64,000 bases of DNA. Origin: Saccopteryx bilineata. Lineage: Eukaryota; Chordata; Mammalia; Chiroptera; Emballonuridae. This document shows, piece by piece, positions 27,851 through 38,625 of this stretch; within the stretch, counting starts at the first letter, position 1; every line of letters starts with the position of its first letter. The stretch covers positions 182,817,520-182,881,519 of the forward strand of contig NC_089491.1 in NCBI RefSeq assembly GCF_036850765.1, read 5' to 3'. The notes beneath the pieces were generated by a model. It was given only the letters and a program-made list of their open reading frames with translations, had not been told where the DNA came from and searched no databases. The translations under genes and the position numbers were made by a program.

Positions 27851-29335
27851 CGATAAAAAATTAACAAGTTAGTATCAAACAAGAAAAAGATTATTTCACA
27901 TCCAGGCCTATTTGCTAAAGTCAGCAAGCTTTTAAACTTAACAAAACAAAATTATCATTTTATCATTAAATTTATCATTTAATGTTCTTTTTTAATGGTT
28001 TAAAACTAAAAGCAGTAGCAGTGCTTCTTAAAGTGAATTGTGTGAGCTGTTGGAAATCATAGAAATTTTTAACAGAATATTACCACCACTTCATTCCACC
28101 TCTTAAAGACTTTTAAAATTTTTTTGTCTGTCCCATATATTCTGAGAAGCTTATGTGCTTGCTCTCTAAGCATTTCACTGCCTAAACATAGAAAAATTAT
28201 CTGCTTCCCCATCAACCACTGATTTTTTCCATTACCAGATGAGAGATTCTAAAGGCATCCTAACTAGAATAAATCGCTCCATTTCTTTTACTCTATTAAA
28301 GTAGATGTTTTATGTTCCACTGTCCCAAAATCCAAGATGAATGCCAGAAATAGCCGGTGAGTTGAAGACTCTCACTTTAAAATGGCACCACAATTTATCC
28401 TATTTCTTACTGTACCATGAGCATTATATTATTCATTAGAAGGATTTGTTTTTTAAGCAGCTATTACACAGCTTTTGCTGAGCATCGCCTTCCCAGTAGT
28501 ACAAGGTGGTGATTTTGAGGGATGTCTTCTAGAGATAGGTCACTTTGTGGAATTCCCACCTACGTGACCTCAGTGTGTTTGCATAAATATAAATTTGCTC
28601 TGAGATATTCCTGTCATGTTTGCTCAGTGACCAAGTAATGTGCCACTCTCATTACTCCAGGTACAAGGGAGCTTGCAGAAAATCAATCTTCTTCCTGCTT
28701 CATACATCACAGTTTCCCCCAGACATCAGCACCTTCTGACTCCAAAATACAGCTGTGAGATAAAGACACAAGTCTGGTTCAGCAACTGTGTTGTCCAAAG
28801 GGACTAATGAACTTTACACCTCACTAGGAAACCCCATCTCAGGGCAGAAGAAATGTCGACATACACAGCAAAGATTCTGTTTCCAGCTAAGCATTTCCTA
28901 TATCAGAGGGAGGGAGGTCTTAATAGTGGAACAAACAAGTAGCTACAGAGGGTTTAGCACACAGTGTTTAAGAAATATTAATGTACTATCTTTTCAGGTC
29001 ACAAGTATTTTCTCCACCTCTTGACAGGCTGAAATTTGACTTTGAAGGACAGTCCCTGCAGGATCCTGACTGGCAATAATACATCAGGCTTCTCCTCGGG
29101 GACAGAGCCGGCTCATACCAGCAGATGAAACCATTTCAGTGTTTTCGATGGTGCTGATTGCTTTTATACCACCAATATTTCCAACTCAACATCACAACAT
29201 ATGTGCCAGTAGAAAAAAAAAAGCAGTGGAAATATTTTCATCCTATGACTGTTTTCAAAATGGAGGAAATATAATATGCTGGGATGTTCATGACACATTA
29301 TAGTTCAAATCTATTTTAGAAAACCACAAATTCAA
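27851..29335. other. Repeat-poor intronic island
   Basis: Nearly 1.5 kb in which I recognise no interspersed repeat. The GC content is higher than the surrounding AT-rich intron around 28480-29130. No exon with convincing splice sites and coding text was found. Possibly unique host sequence. Confidence 0.4.
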
Positions 29336-30480
29336 ATGTCAACATCAACAAATATTTCTTGAGTACCTACTATGTGTTCTATTCCTGGAGCTATAGCTAA
29401 AATAATCAACAAAAGAAACAAGGTGCTACTCCTCATTGAATTTATGTTCCAGAAGAGAAAGAAATAAATGAATACCTAAAAACCACAACGTGACATTTTT
29501 AAGTATGGGTCAGTGAAGTTAAAAATACAAAACAGAGTTAAGTGATAGTAACAGAGGTTATAAAGCAACATGAGATAGGATAGTGAGGAAGATATTAGCC
29601 AAAGGAACAAACCATAAAAAAATAAAAAGAGTGGAAAGCATGGTCTGAGAAAAAAATGAGAAAGAGGGAATAAAAATAGAGAGAGAAGGCAGAGAGGAAG
29701 CAGTATGGCTGGAGGGGGGAAGCAGGAGTCTGAAGAGTGGAATTAGCAAGACTCAGAAGAGAGAGGCCTTGTGGGCTGTAATCAGGAATTCGGGTTTATC
29801 CAAAGTACAGTGAGAACCATTGAAAGTGGTAGTCGAGGGAGCTGGGAAACACCAGGGCAAATGACATGATCTGATTGACATTATTTTTTTTTTTTTTAAA
29901 TATTTTATTTATTGATTTTTTTTTTTAGAGAGAGAGGAGTGAGAGAGAGAGACAGAGAGAGAGAAGGGGGAGGAGCAGGAAGCATCAACTCCCATATGTG
30001 CCTTGACCAGGCAAGCCCAAGGTTTTGAACCGGCGACCTCAGTGTTCCAGGTCGACGCTTTATCCCACTGCGCCACCACAGGTCAGGCCTGATTGACATT
30101 ATTTAAAGGCCTCTTTTACAAGTGTCTTCATGTGGATAAAAGTTGTCTATGTATAGATAAATAAACCATAGGCAGTAGAGGTAGTAGAAGCAGGGGCAAC
30201 AGCGAGGCAGCTGGGTTATAGTCCAGGTGAGTTATAATGACTTCACCTAGGTGGTATCAGGAGAGATTTAAAAAAAAAAAATACACATACTTGTGATATG
30301 TTTTGAATATATAAACCTTGGGACATGTCCAAAGATTTAATGAAAGAATGATAAAAAAGAACATTGATATCATTAGTAAGATGAAGAGGGAATAAAAATA
30401 AACAATTCTCATTTGGAAATATTAAAAGTGAGAAGGTAGATATCCAAAATATTACTTTAGATGTTGAGAGCACAAAACTA
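29336..30480 (+). repeat. Ancient LINE-type relic, split by a SINE
   Basis: Text such as 'TTCTTGAGTACCTACTATGT', 'GAGAACCATTGAAAGTGG', 'GCAAATGACATGATCTGATT' and 'TTATAGTCCAGGTGAGTTAT' follows the order of a widespread old mammalian repeat whose exact name I cannot recall. The SINE at 29887-30088 interrupts it. Confidence 0.5.
29887..30088 (-). mobile_element. Bat tRNA-derived SINE (short form, reverse)
   Basis: T-rich tail, GA tract, 'CATCAACTCCCATATGTGCC' and head ending CACAGGTCAGGC. Perfect 16-base TSD CTGATTGACATTATTT at 29871-29886 and 30089-30104. Confidence 0.95.
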
Positions 30481-30806
30481 GAGCTTAGTGACTGGTAAAA
30501 GCTTGGGCATACAGATAGTATTTTTTTTTTATAAATTTTTATTAATGGTAATGGAATGACATTAATAAATCAGGGTACATATATTCAAAGAAAACATGTC
30601 TAGGTTATTTTGTCATTAAATTATGTTGTGTAACCCTCGCCCAAAGTCAGATTGTCCTCCGTCACCCTCTATCTAGTTCTCTGTGCCCCTCCCCCTCCCC
30701 CTAACTCTCTCCCTCCCTCCCTCCCATGTCCTCCCTCCCCCCCCACCCTTGGTAACCACCACACTCTTGTCCATGTCTCTTAGTCTCATTTTTATGTTCC
30801 ACCAAT

Positions 30807-33800
30807 TTATGGAATCATGTAGTTCTTGTTTTTTTCTGATTTGCTTATTTCACTCCTTATAATGTTATCAAGATCCCACCATTTTGCTGTAAATGATCTG
30901 ATGTCATCATTTCTTATGGCTGAGTAGTATTCCATAGTGTATATGTGCCACATCTTCTTTATCCAGTCTTCTATTGAAGGGCTTTTTGGTTGTTTCCATG
31001 TCTTGGCCACTGTGAACAGTGCTGCAATGAACATGGGGCTACATGTGTCTTCACGTATCAATGTTTCTGAGGTTTTGGGGTATAGACCCAGTAGAGGGAT
31101 TGCTGGGTCATAAGGTAGTTCTATTTGCAGTTTTTTGAGGAACCACCATACTTTCCTCCATAATGGTTGTACTACTTTACAGTCCCACCAAGAGTGAATG
31201 AGGGTTCCTTTTTCTCCACAGCCTCTCCAACATTTGCTATTACCCGTCTTGTTGATAATAGCTAATCTAACAGGGGTGAGGTGGTATCTCATTGTAGTTT
31301 TGATTTGCATTTATCTAATAACTAATGAAGCTGAGCATCTTTTCATATATCTGTTGGCCATTTGTATCTCTTCCTGGGAGAAGTGTCTGTTCATGTCCTC
31401 TTCCCATTTTTTTATTGGATTGTTTGTTTGTTTGTTTGTTGTTGAGTTTTATGAGTTCTTTGTAAATTTTGGATATTAGGCCCTTATCTGAGCTGTTGTT
31501 TGAAAATATCATTTCCCATTTAGTTGGCTGTCTGTTTATTTTGATATCAGTTTCTCTTGCTGAGCAAAAACTTTTTATTCTGATGTAGTCCCATTCATTT
31601 ATCTTTGCCTTCACTTCTCTTGCCATTGGAGTCAAGTTCATAAAATGTTCTTTAAAACCCAGGTCCATGATTTTAGTACCTATGTCTTCTTCTATGTACT
31701 TTATTGTTTCAGGTCTTATATTTAGGTCTTTGATCCATTTTGAATTAATTTTAGTACACGGGGACAGGCTGTAGTCGAGTTTCATTCTTTTGCATGTGGC
31801 TTTCCAGTTTTCCCAACACCATTTGTTGAAGAGGCTTTCTTTTCTCCATTGTATGTTGTTGGCCCCTTTATCAAAGATTATTTGACCATATATATGTGGT
31901 TTTATTTCTGGGCTTTCTATTCTGTTCCATAGGTCTGAGTGTCTATTTTTCTGCCAATACCATGCTGTTTTAATTATCCTGGCCCTATAATATAATTTAA
32001 AGTCAGGTATTGTAATGCCCCCAGCTTCATTCTTTTTCCTTAGGATTGTTTTGGCTATTCGGGGTTTTTTATAGTTCCATATAAATCTGATGATTTTTTG
32101 TTCCATTTCTTTAAAAAATCTCATAGGGATTTTGATGGGAATTGCATTAAATTTGTATATTGCTTTGGGTAATATGGCCATTTTGATTATATTTATTCTT
32201 CCTATCCAAGAACAAGGAATATTTTTCCATCTCTTTGTATCTTTTTCGATTTCCCTTAACAATGCTTTGTAATTTTCATTATATAGGTCCTTTACATTCT
32301 TTGTTATGTTTATTCCTAGGTATTTTATTTTTTTTGTTGCAATCGTGAAGGGGATTATTTTTTTGAGTTCGTTTTCTAATATTTCATTGTTGGCATATAG
32401 AAAGGCTATGGACTTTTGTATGTTAATTTTGTATCCTGCGACCTTACTGTATTGGTTTATTGTTTCTAATAATCTTTCTGTGGAGTCCTTCGGGTTTTCG
32501 ATGTATAGGATCATATCGTCAGCAAAAAGTGATACCTTTACTTCTTCTTTTCCGATATGGATGCCTTTTATTTCTTTGTCTTGTCTGATTGCTCTGGCCA
32601 GAACTTCTAGCACCACGTTAAATAAGAGTGGAGAGAGTGGACAACCCTGTCTTGATCCTGATTTAAGGTAGAAAGTCCTCAGTTTTATGCCGTTTAATAT
32701 GATGTTGGCTGATGGTTTATCATATATGGCCTTTATCATGATGAAATATTTTCCTTCTATACCCATTTTGTTGAGAGTCTTAAACATAAAATTGTGTTGT
32801 ATTTTATCAAAAGCCTTTTCTGCATCTATTGATAAGATCATGTGGTTTTTGTTCTTTGTTTTGTTGATATGGTGTATTACGTTAACCGTTTTGCGTATGT
32901 TGAACCATCCTTGAGATTCTGGGATGAATCCCACTTGATCATGATGTATTATTTTTTTAATATGTTGTTGTATTCAGTTTGCCAGTATTTTGTTTAGTAT
33001 TTTAGCATCTGTATTCATTAGAGATATTGGTCTATAGTTTTCTTTCTTTGTGCCATCCTTGCCAGGTTTTGGTATGAGGGTTATGTTGGCCTCATAAAAT
33101 GTGTTTGGAAGTATTGCTTCTTCTTCAATTTTTTGGAAGACTTTGAGTAGAATAGGAACCAAGTCTTCTTTGAATGTTTGATAGAATTCACTAGTATAAC
33201 TGTCTGGGCCTGGACTTTTATTTTTGGGGAGGTTTTTAATAGTTTTTTCATTTTCTTCCCTGCTGATTGGTCTGTTTAGGCTTTCTGCTTCTTCATGACT
33301 CAGTCTAGGAAGGTTGTATTGTTCTAGGAATTTATCCATTTCTACTAGATTGTTGGCATATAATTTTTCATAGTATTCTACAATAATTCTTTGTATATCT
33401 ATGATGTCTGTGGTGATCTCTCCTCTTTCATTTTGGATTTTATTTATTTGAGTCCTGTGCCTTTTTTCCTTGGTGAGTCTTGCCAAGGGTTTGTCAATTT
33501 TGTTGATCTTTTCAAAGAACCAGCTCCTTGTTTTATTGATTTTTTCTATAGTTTTTCTGTTCTCTATTTCATTTATTTCTGCTCTGATTTTTATTATCTC
33601 CTTTCTTCGGCTGGTTTTGGGTTGTCTTTGTTCTTCTTTTTCTAGTTCCTTAAGGTGTGAAGTTAAGTGGTTTACTTCAGCTCTCTCTTGTTTGTTCATA
33701 TAGGCCTGAAGTGATATGAACTTTCCTCTTATTACTGCTTTTGCTGCATCCCAGAGATTCTGATATGTCGTATTTTCATTTTCATTTGTCTGTATATATC

Positions 33801-34613
33801 TTTTGATCTCTGCGCTTATTTCTTCTTTGACCCATTCATTTTTTAGAAGTATGTTGTTTAGTTTCCACATTTTTGTGAGTTTTTCCCCCTCTTTTTTGCA
33901 GTTGAATTCTAGTTTCAAGGGTTTATGATCAGAAAATATGCTTGGTACAATTTCAATTTTTCTAAATTTGCTGATATTGTCTTTGTGGCCCAACATATGG
34001 TCAATTCTTAAGAATGTTCCATGTACACTAGAGAAAAATGTATATTCTGTCGCTTTGGGATGAAGTGTCCTGTAGGTGTCTATCATATCCAGGTGTTCTA
34101 ATATTTCGTTTAAGGCCACTATATCTTTATTGATTCTCTGTTTGGATGACCGATCTAGAGCTGTCAGCGGTGTATTGAGGTCTCCAAGTATGATTGTATT
34201 TTTGTTAGTTTTTGTTTTAAGGTCAATAAGTAGCTGTCTTATATATTTTGGTGCTCCTTGGTTTGGTGCATATATATTAAGGATTGTTATGTCTTCTTGA
34301 TTCAACTTCCCCTTAATCATTATGAAATGACCATTTTTGTCTCTGAGTACTTTTTCTGTCTTGTAGTCAGCATTATTAGATATGAGTATTGCTACGCCTG
34401 CTTTTTTGGGGGCGTTGTTTGCTTGGAGTATTGTTTTCCAGCCTTTCACTTTGAATTTGTTTTTATCCTTGTTGCTGAGATGTGTTTCTTGTAGGCAGCA
34501 TATAGTTGGATTTTCTTTTTTAATCCATTCTGCTACTCTGTGTCTTATTATTGGTAAGTTTAATCATTTACATTTAGTGTAATTATTGACACTTGTGGGT
34601 TCCCTACTGCCAT
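30807..34613 (-). pseudogene. L1 ORF2 (endonuclease / reverse transcriptase), four lesions
   Basis: Starts at ATG 34613-34611 and reads MAVGNPQVSIITLNVN before a 1-base deletion near 34565 gives TAA at 34562-34560. In the shifted frame the endonuclease follows ([10 protein letters not shown] with its catalytic Glu, then NIYAPN, SDHKPL). A TGA at 32976-32974 replaces an Arg codon in KILAN-IQQH, probably by CpG decay. The reverse transcriptase then runs open to about 31440 and includes LFADDMILY near 32520. A (TTTG)n repeat at 31425-31442 shifts the frame again, and TAA at 31313-31311 sits just before [10 protein letters not shown]. The cysteine-rich C-terminus ([11 protein letters not shown]) is open to 30807. 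ORF2p nicks target DNA and copies RNA by target-primed reverse transcription; this copy cannot make it whole. Confidence 0.93.
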
Positions 34614-34938
34614 TTTATAAATTGCTTTCTGTTAGTTTTGTATCTAGTTTGATTCTTTTCTTTTGTTTTTCTATCATTTGTTTTTGTTTGTTTGTGTTCC
34701 ATACTTCTTTCCTCTGTTGCTACCTTTTTTAAGTCAAGTGTTTTTGTGGTGGTTTTTTTAAGGGTGGTTACCATTAAGTAATGAAAAGGGTACCTACCAT
34801 ATTCATTGTAGTACCCTATCTTATAAGTATTTCTGCACTTCATCATCCTTTGCTACTGTTAATCTCCATCCTCTCCCCCCTTTTTTTCCTTTGTTGTCAC
34901 AGTTTAAGTTTGGTTTTATTGTGTTCTTGGTGGAGCTG

Positions 34939-35931
34939 TTACTTGTGGTGTTGTTTTCTTTTGTTCTTTGAATCTGGTCGGAAAACCCCCTTTAGTATTT
35001 CCTGGAGTGGGGGCTTTCTGTTGATAAATTCTCTCATCTTTTTTGTATTTGTGAATGTTTTTATATCTCCTTCATACTTGAAGGATAGCTTTGATGGGTA
35101 TAGTATTCTTGGCTGAAAGTTCCTCTCTTTCAGGGCTTTAAATATTGGGGTCCACTCTCTTCTAGCTTGTAGAGTTTCTGCTGAGAAGTCTGATGATGAT
35201 CTAATAGGCCTTCCTTTATATGTTGTACTCTTCTTTTCCCTGGCTGCCTTGAGAATTTTTTCTTTGTCATTGGTTTGTGTCATCTTTATTATGATGTGCC
35301 TTGGAGTGGGTTTGTTGGGGTTAAGAAAACTCAGAGTTCTGTTTGCTTCTTGAATTTGAGGCTTTAGTTCTTTCCACAGGCTTGGGAAGTTCTCATCTAT
35401 TATTTGTTTGAGTATATTCTCCATTCCATTTTCTTTCTCTTCTCCCTCTGATATACCTATTATTCTTATGTTATTCTTTCTGATGGAGTCAGACAATTTC
35501 TGTAGGGCTTTCTCATTTTTTATTATTTTTGAGTCTCTTTCTTCTCTCTGTTGTGCCTCAAGTTGTTTGTCTTCTATTTCACTAATCCTATCCTCAATCT
35601 GGGCTGTTCTGTTAGCTAAGTTTGTTACCTCGTTTTTCAGCTTGTGAATTGAGTTTTTCATATCTGTTTGATTTGTTTTAATAGTTTCAATTTCCTTGGT
35701 AATATATTCTTTGTGTTCATTGAGTTGTTTTCTGATCTCCCTATATTGCCTTTCTGTGTTTTCTTGTATATCTCTGAGTATTTTTAAGATTTCTATTTTA
35801 AATTCTCTGTCATTTAGCTCCAAGGCTTCCAATATGTTAAGTCTTTTCTCCATAGATTTTTCCACATCTATTTGTGTTACCTCTCTTTCTTTTGTATCCA
35901 TAATATTCGATTTCCTCTTTCTTATCGGCAT
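34939..35931 (-). CDS. L1 ORF1 protein (RNA-binding chaperone), intact frame
   Basis: An uninterrupted 330-codon frame from ATG at 35931-35929 to a stop at 34939. The first ~50 residues are basic and polar, about 55-150 form a heptad-rich coiled coil (NRTAQIEDRISEIEDKQLEA), about 155-250 the non-canonical RRM (NIRIIGISEGEE; PRHIIIKMT) and 250-315 the C-terminal domain (SAETLQARREW; NFQPRILYPSKLSF). Family knowledge: ORF1p forms trimers through the coiled coil, coats L1 RNA in the cytoplasm and acts as a nucleic-acid chaperone. The ATG follows CCCTCAG and a long pyrimidine tract. The length is close to that of other mammalian ORF1p. With ORF2 broken, this is the only intact L1 product encoded here; whether it is expressed is unknown. 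Confidence 0.93.
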   Translation of the reverse strand: MPIRKRKSNIMDTKEREVTQIDVEKSMEKRLNILEALELNDREFKIEILKILRDIQENTERQYREIRKQLNEHKEYITKEIETIKTNQTDMKNSIHKLKNEVTNLANRTAQIEDRISEIEDKQLEAQQREERDSKIIKNEKALQKLSDSIRKNNIRIIGISEGEEKENGMENILKQIIDENFPSLWKELKPQIQEANRTLSFLNPNKPTPRHIIIKMTQTNDKEKILKAAREKKSTTYKGRPIRSSSDFSAETLQARREWTPIFKALKERNFQPRILYPSKLSFKYEGDIKTFTNTKKMREFINRKPPLQEILKGVFRPDSKNKRKQHHK

Positions 35932-36900
35932 CTGAGGGTGGTCTTGTTGATAGCACTAATTAGAATTAATAAAGAGTAAAAAGTAAAAAAAAAAAAAAAA
36001 GGTAAAACACCCCACAAAAAAAAACAGTAATAATTTATTATTTCCCCCTTTTTTTCTTTCTTCTCTTTCCCTCCTCTCCCCTCCTCAGGGAAATATCATG
36101 CATATAATGGAGGGCCTGATTTGGGGTGAAGAGTTCAAGGGGCAAAAAAAGGGAGTAGGGACCTACTAAATGCAAAAAAAAAAAAAAAAAAAAAAAGGAA
36201 GAAAATTTTAGACAAGCATAAGATGATTTGCTTGTAAGTGATGGTCAACTAAGAGATATAATGAGAGGGATAAGAGGGAACCAGAAAAAAGGACCAAAAA
36301 AAGAATAATAAAGAAGAAAAAAATAAAAATAATAAGTAAAAATCTGTTGTATTAAGTGGAGCGAAGACTAAATACAATGGAGACCTTGGGTTGGGAGGAC
36401 CCAAAATGCCACAAAAATAAACAAACAAGAAAAAAACAAAAACAAAAGCAAAAAAGAAAAATAAAGCCAAAAAAAGCCATGAGTCCCAAATTAACTAATT
36501 TGTTCGTGATTGAGGATTAAATGGGAGGAAAGTAAAACGAGAAAAGAAAAAAAGAATAGAAAGGAAAAAATAAGAAAAAGAGAAAAACGAAGAAAGTAAT
36601 AAAAAAGGAAGAGAAAAAAACAAAATAAAGCAAATCAAAAAAAAAAAACAAAAGAGGAGAGAGTGAGAGTTAAGTGTTTTGGAGTATAACCTTAAAGGAG
36701 GGTGAGGATGAAGAAGAGAAATAAAATGTAACAGTTATGGGTAGTGTAGTTCAAGAAAAGGGAAGCATAAGATGGGCAGAGAATAGAAGGACCGAGGTGG
36801 AGGAAATAAAGGCAAAAAGATAGAAGAAACAAACAACAACAAAAAAAAAATTAGTGGATCAAGTTGTAAAGTCTGTGGATTTTTCTTGATTTTGAGAGGT
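35932..36900 (-). other. L1 leader, pyrimidine-rich segment before ORF1
   Basis: Purine-rich on the plus strand and pyrimidine-rich on the L1 sense strand for roughly 900 bases, with T runs of 15 or more at about 35985-36000 and 36175-36196. No open frame of interest. It separates the CpG-rich promoter from ORF1. Confidence 0.85.
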
Positions 36901-37639
36901 TAACTTCTTCCTTTTTCTTTTCTCTCCCTCTTCCTGGTCGGTGACTCTGTACCCCAGGCTCTGCCCCTGTGTCACACTTAGGTAGGGATTTGCAGTTGAT
37001 GGGATTCTATGGCAATGTCATATAATTAGCTTTAGTCTTGCTGGTAGTCAAGGCTTGTTGGCGTTTGCAGGGTCCAACGATGAGAGAGTTTGCTTTCCTG
37101 GATTCTCTCTCCTAGTCCCCCCTTCCTGAATTAGCAGCCTGGTGATCCAGCTATAAGGCTGCAATTGCTTCTGCCTGGGGAGTAAGAGGCTCAAAGAGCT
37201 GGGAAATCCCCACTCTATCCCCACTCAGTGCAAGGCTTTGGGAAAGGCTCTGGCAGTCAGGGCCTCCAGTGTAATCAGGCGGGGGTGGGAGTCAATTGTT
37301 GTCAAGGTGACTGTTCAGCGCCTAGCATTCAGTTGGACCTCTCAACCCAGGCTTTCCACACTTTGTAGCCTGTTTTGGCTGGGAAGAAGAGGCACTAGTC
37401 TCTGCTTGCGACTAGTGTAGTATAGATCTTATTATCTGCCAAGTCCCTCTTGTTAGCGTTTATCCCTGAATATGGAGGCTCTATCAATCAGAAGTTGCCC
37501 CTGCCCCTTTAGCGAGAGGCACTAAAAAATATCACGCCTCTTGTCTTGGGTCGCTGAACTGAGAGAGATCTTATCAATTAGAACCGAGGGTGCGCAGATT
37601 TCATGGGTTAAGCTAATTTCAGTGATTGGGTCGCAGCTG

Positions 37640-38315
37640 TGCTCCCGAAGGTATTTTAGGCTGCCTGCGCGCGCCCCTCCCCCAACACTTGATTGTTAGC
37701 TTGAATGGCTGGGTGAGGTGCCCCGCCCACGGAGAGAATCTCCCAAGTAGAAGACCACCCTGGTGCCTCTCCCGCTCGCCCTGCCGCTGGCGGCTGAATT
37801 GCACCAGGCACAGGATAATGGGGCACCCTGGGTGTGCGGGCCAGTAAGGCGCTCTGGGCATGTGGAATGCCCAGGGCATGCGCGCGAATGGGGTGCTCCG
37901 GGCACCGGTGGTTGGCGACTCTCACTCGCAGTGCGCCGGCCACTGGGAACGTTAGCGGTGCTCGCTCTGCAACCGGACCAGGCGCGCGCGCCAGCGGCTG
38001 CTCGCTGCTCCCGAGTGTGGGCGGTGCTCGCTCTGCAACCATACCGGGTGCGCGCCCGCGCCTCCTCGCGGCTCCCGAGTGTGGGCTGACTCACCACAGG
38101 CGCACTCCCTCGCGGCTTGAATGAACGTCGCTGCGGTAGCTTCCTCCACACCCTCGTCTCTCAGATTCAAGTGATAACAGTCCTTTCGCTTTCAGTTTGT
38201 GTGGAACTCCGGAATGCTCCGAGGATAAATTTTTCTGTTTCTAGTTGATAAATTTGTTGTGATTTAGGGGAGATCTGTCGGACGCGCTGCTCACGGCGCC
38301 ATTTCCGTGACGTCC
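37640..38315 (-). promoter_or_regulatory. CpG-rich L1 5' promoter region with tandem 66-base units
   Basis: A GC- and CpG-rich block at the L1 5' end, the only such region in the window. Two adjacent units starting GCGGTGCTCGCTCTGCAACC (37955-38020 and 38021-38084, on the plus strand) repeat with moderate divergence. At the 5' terminus lie a near-CRE, TGACGTC at 38308-38314, and a YY1-like GCGCCATTT at 38296-38304. L1 promoters are internal pol II promoters and human L1 uses a YY1 site at its start; the function here is inferred from position and motif. Confidence 0.8.
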
Positions 38316-38365
38316 CAGATAGTATTTAATATCAAAGTAACTAAATAAGCTTACCTTGCATAGGG

Positions 38366-38625
38366 TTACATATTAAATACAGGACACTAATTAAATTTAA
38401 ATTTCAGATGCAATGAATAATTTTTAATATATGTTCCGAACATGCATGGAATATGGTTGTACTAAAATATATCCCAATGTATATGAGATGGATAGAAAGA
38501 TAGATGATACATAGATAGATGTGTTTGTGTGTGTATGCTATATGAAACATACCACTAAAAAGAAAAGATTATCTGAAATTCAAGTTTACTGGGTATCCTA
38601 TATTTTTATTTGCTAAATATGGAAA
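38366..38625. repeat. Palindromic ancient DNA repeat
   Basis: The left arm 'AAATACAGGACACTAATTAA' with 'AAATTTCAGATGCAATGAAT' is matched in inverted form on the right by 'GATTATCTGAAATTCAAGTT' and 'ACTGGGTATCCTATATTTTT'. The arms are separated by a GATA/GTGT-rich stretch at 38480-38535. This is a known-looking mammalian repeat whose name I cannot recall. A relative of one arm occurs near 11740-11775. Confidence 0.6.

Larger units (their letters stand above)
30534..38315 (-). mobile_element. Full-length L1 retrotransposon (7.8 kb)
   Basis: A complete L1 in reverse: 5' terminus GGGACGTCACGGAAATGGCG at 38315, a leader of about 2.4 kb, ORF1 (35931-34939), a 325-base inter-ORF gap, a broken ORF2 (34613-30807), a 3'UTR of about 270 bases and an A-rich tail. 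CAGATAGTATTT at 38316-38327 and 30522-30533 is a perfect 12-base TSD, so both ends are the original insertion ends. The leader is far longer than the roughly 0.9 kb of human L1 (from memory). It lies in the same orientation as TAFA2, which full-length L1s in introns usually avoid. It is young enough to keep ORF1 open, but the four ORF2 lesions rule out autonomous movement. Confidence 0.96.

Noticed and set aside
31198..35935. Many plus-strand frames of 60-121 codons
   Set aside because: They are shadows opposite L1 ORF1 and ORF2, without their own codon bias or starts.
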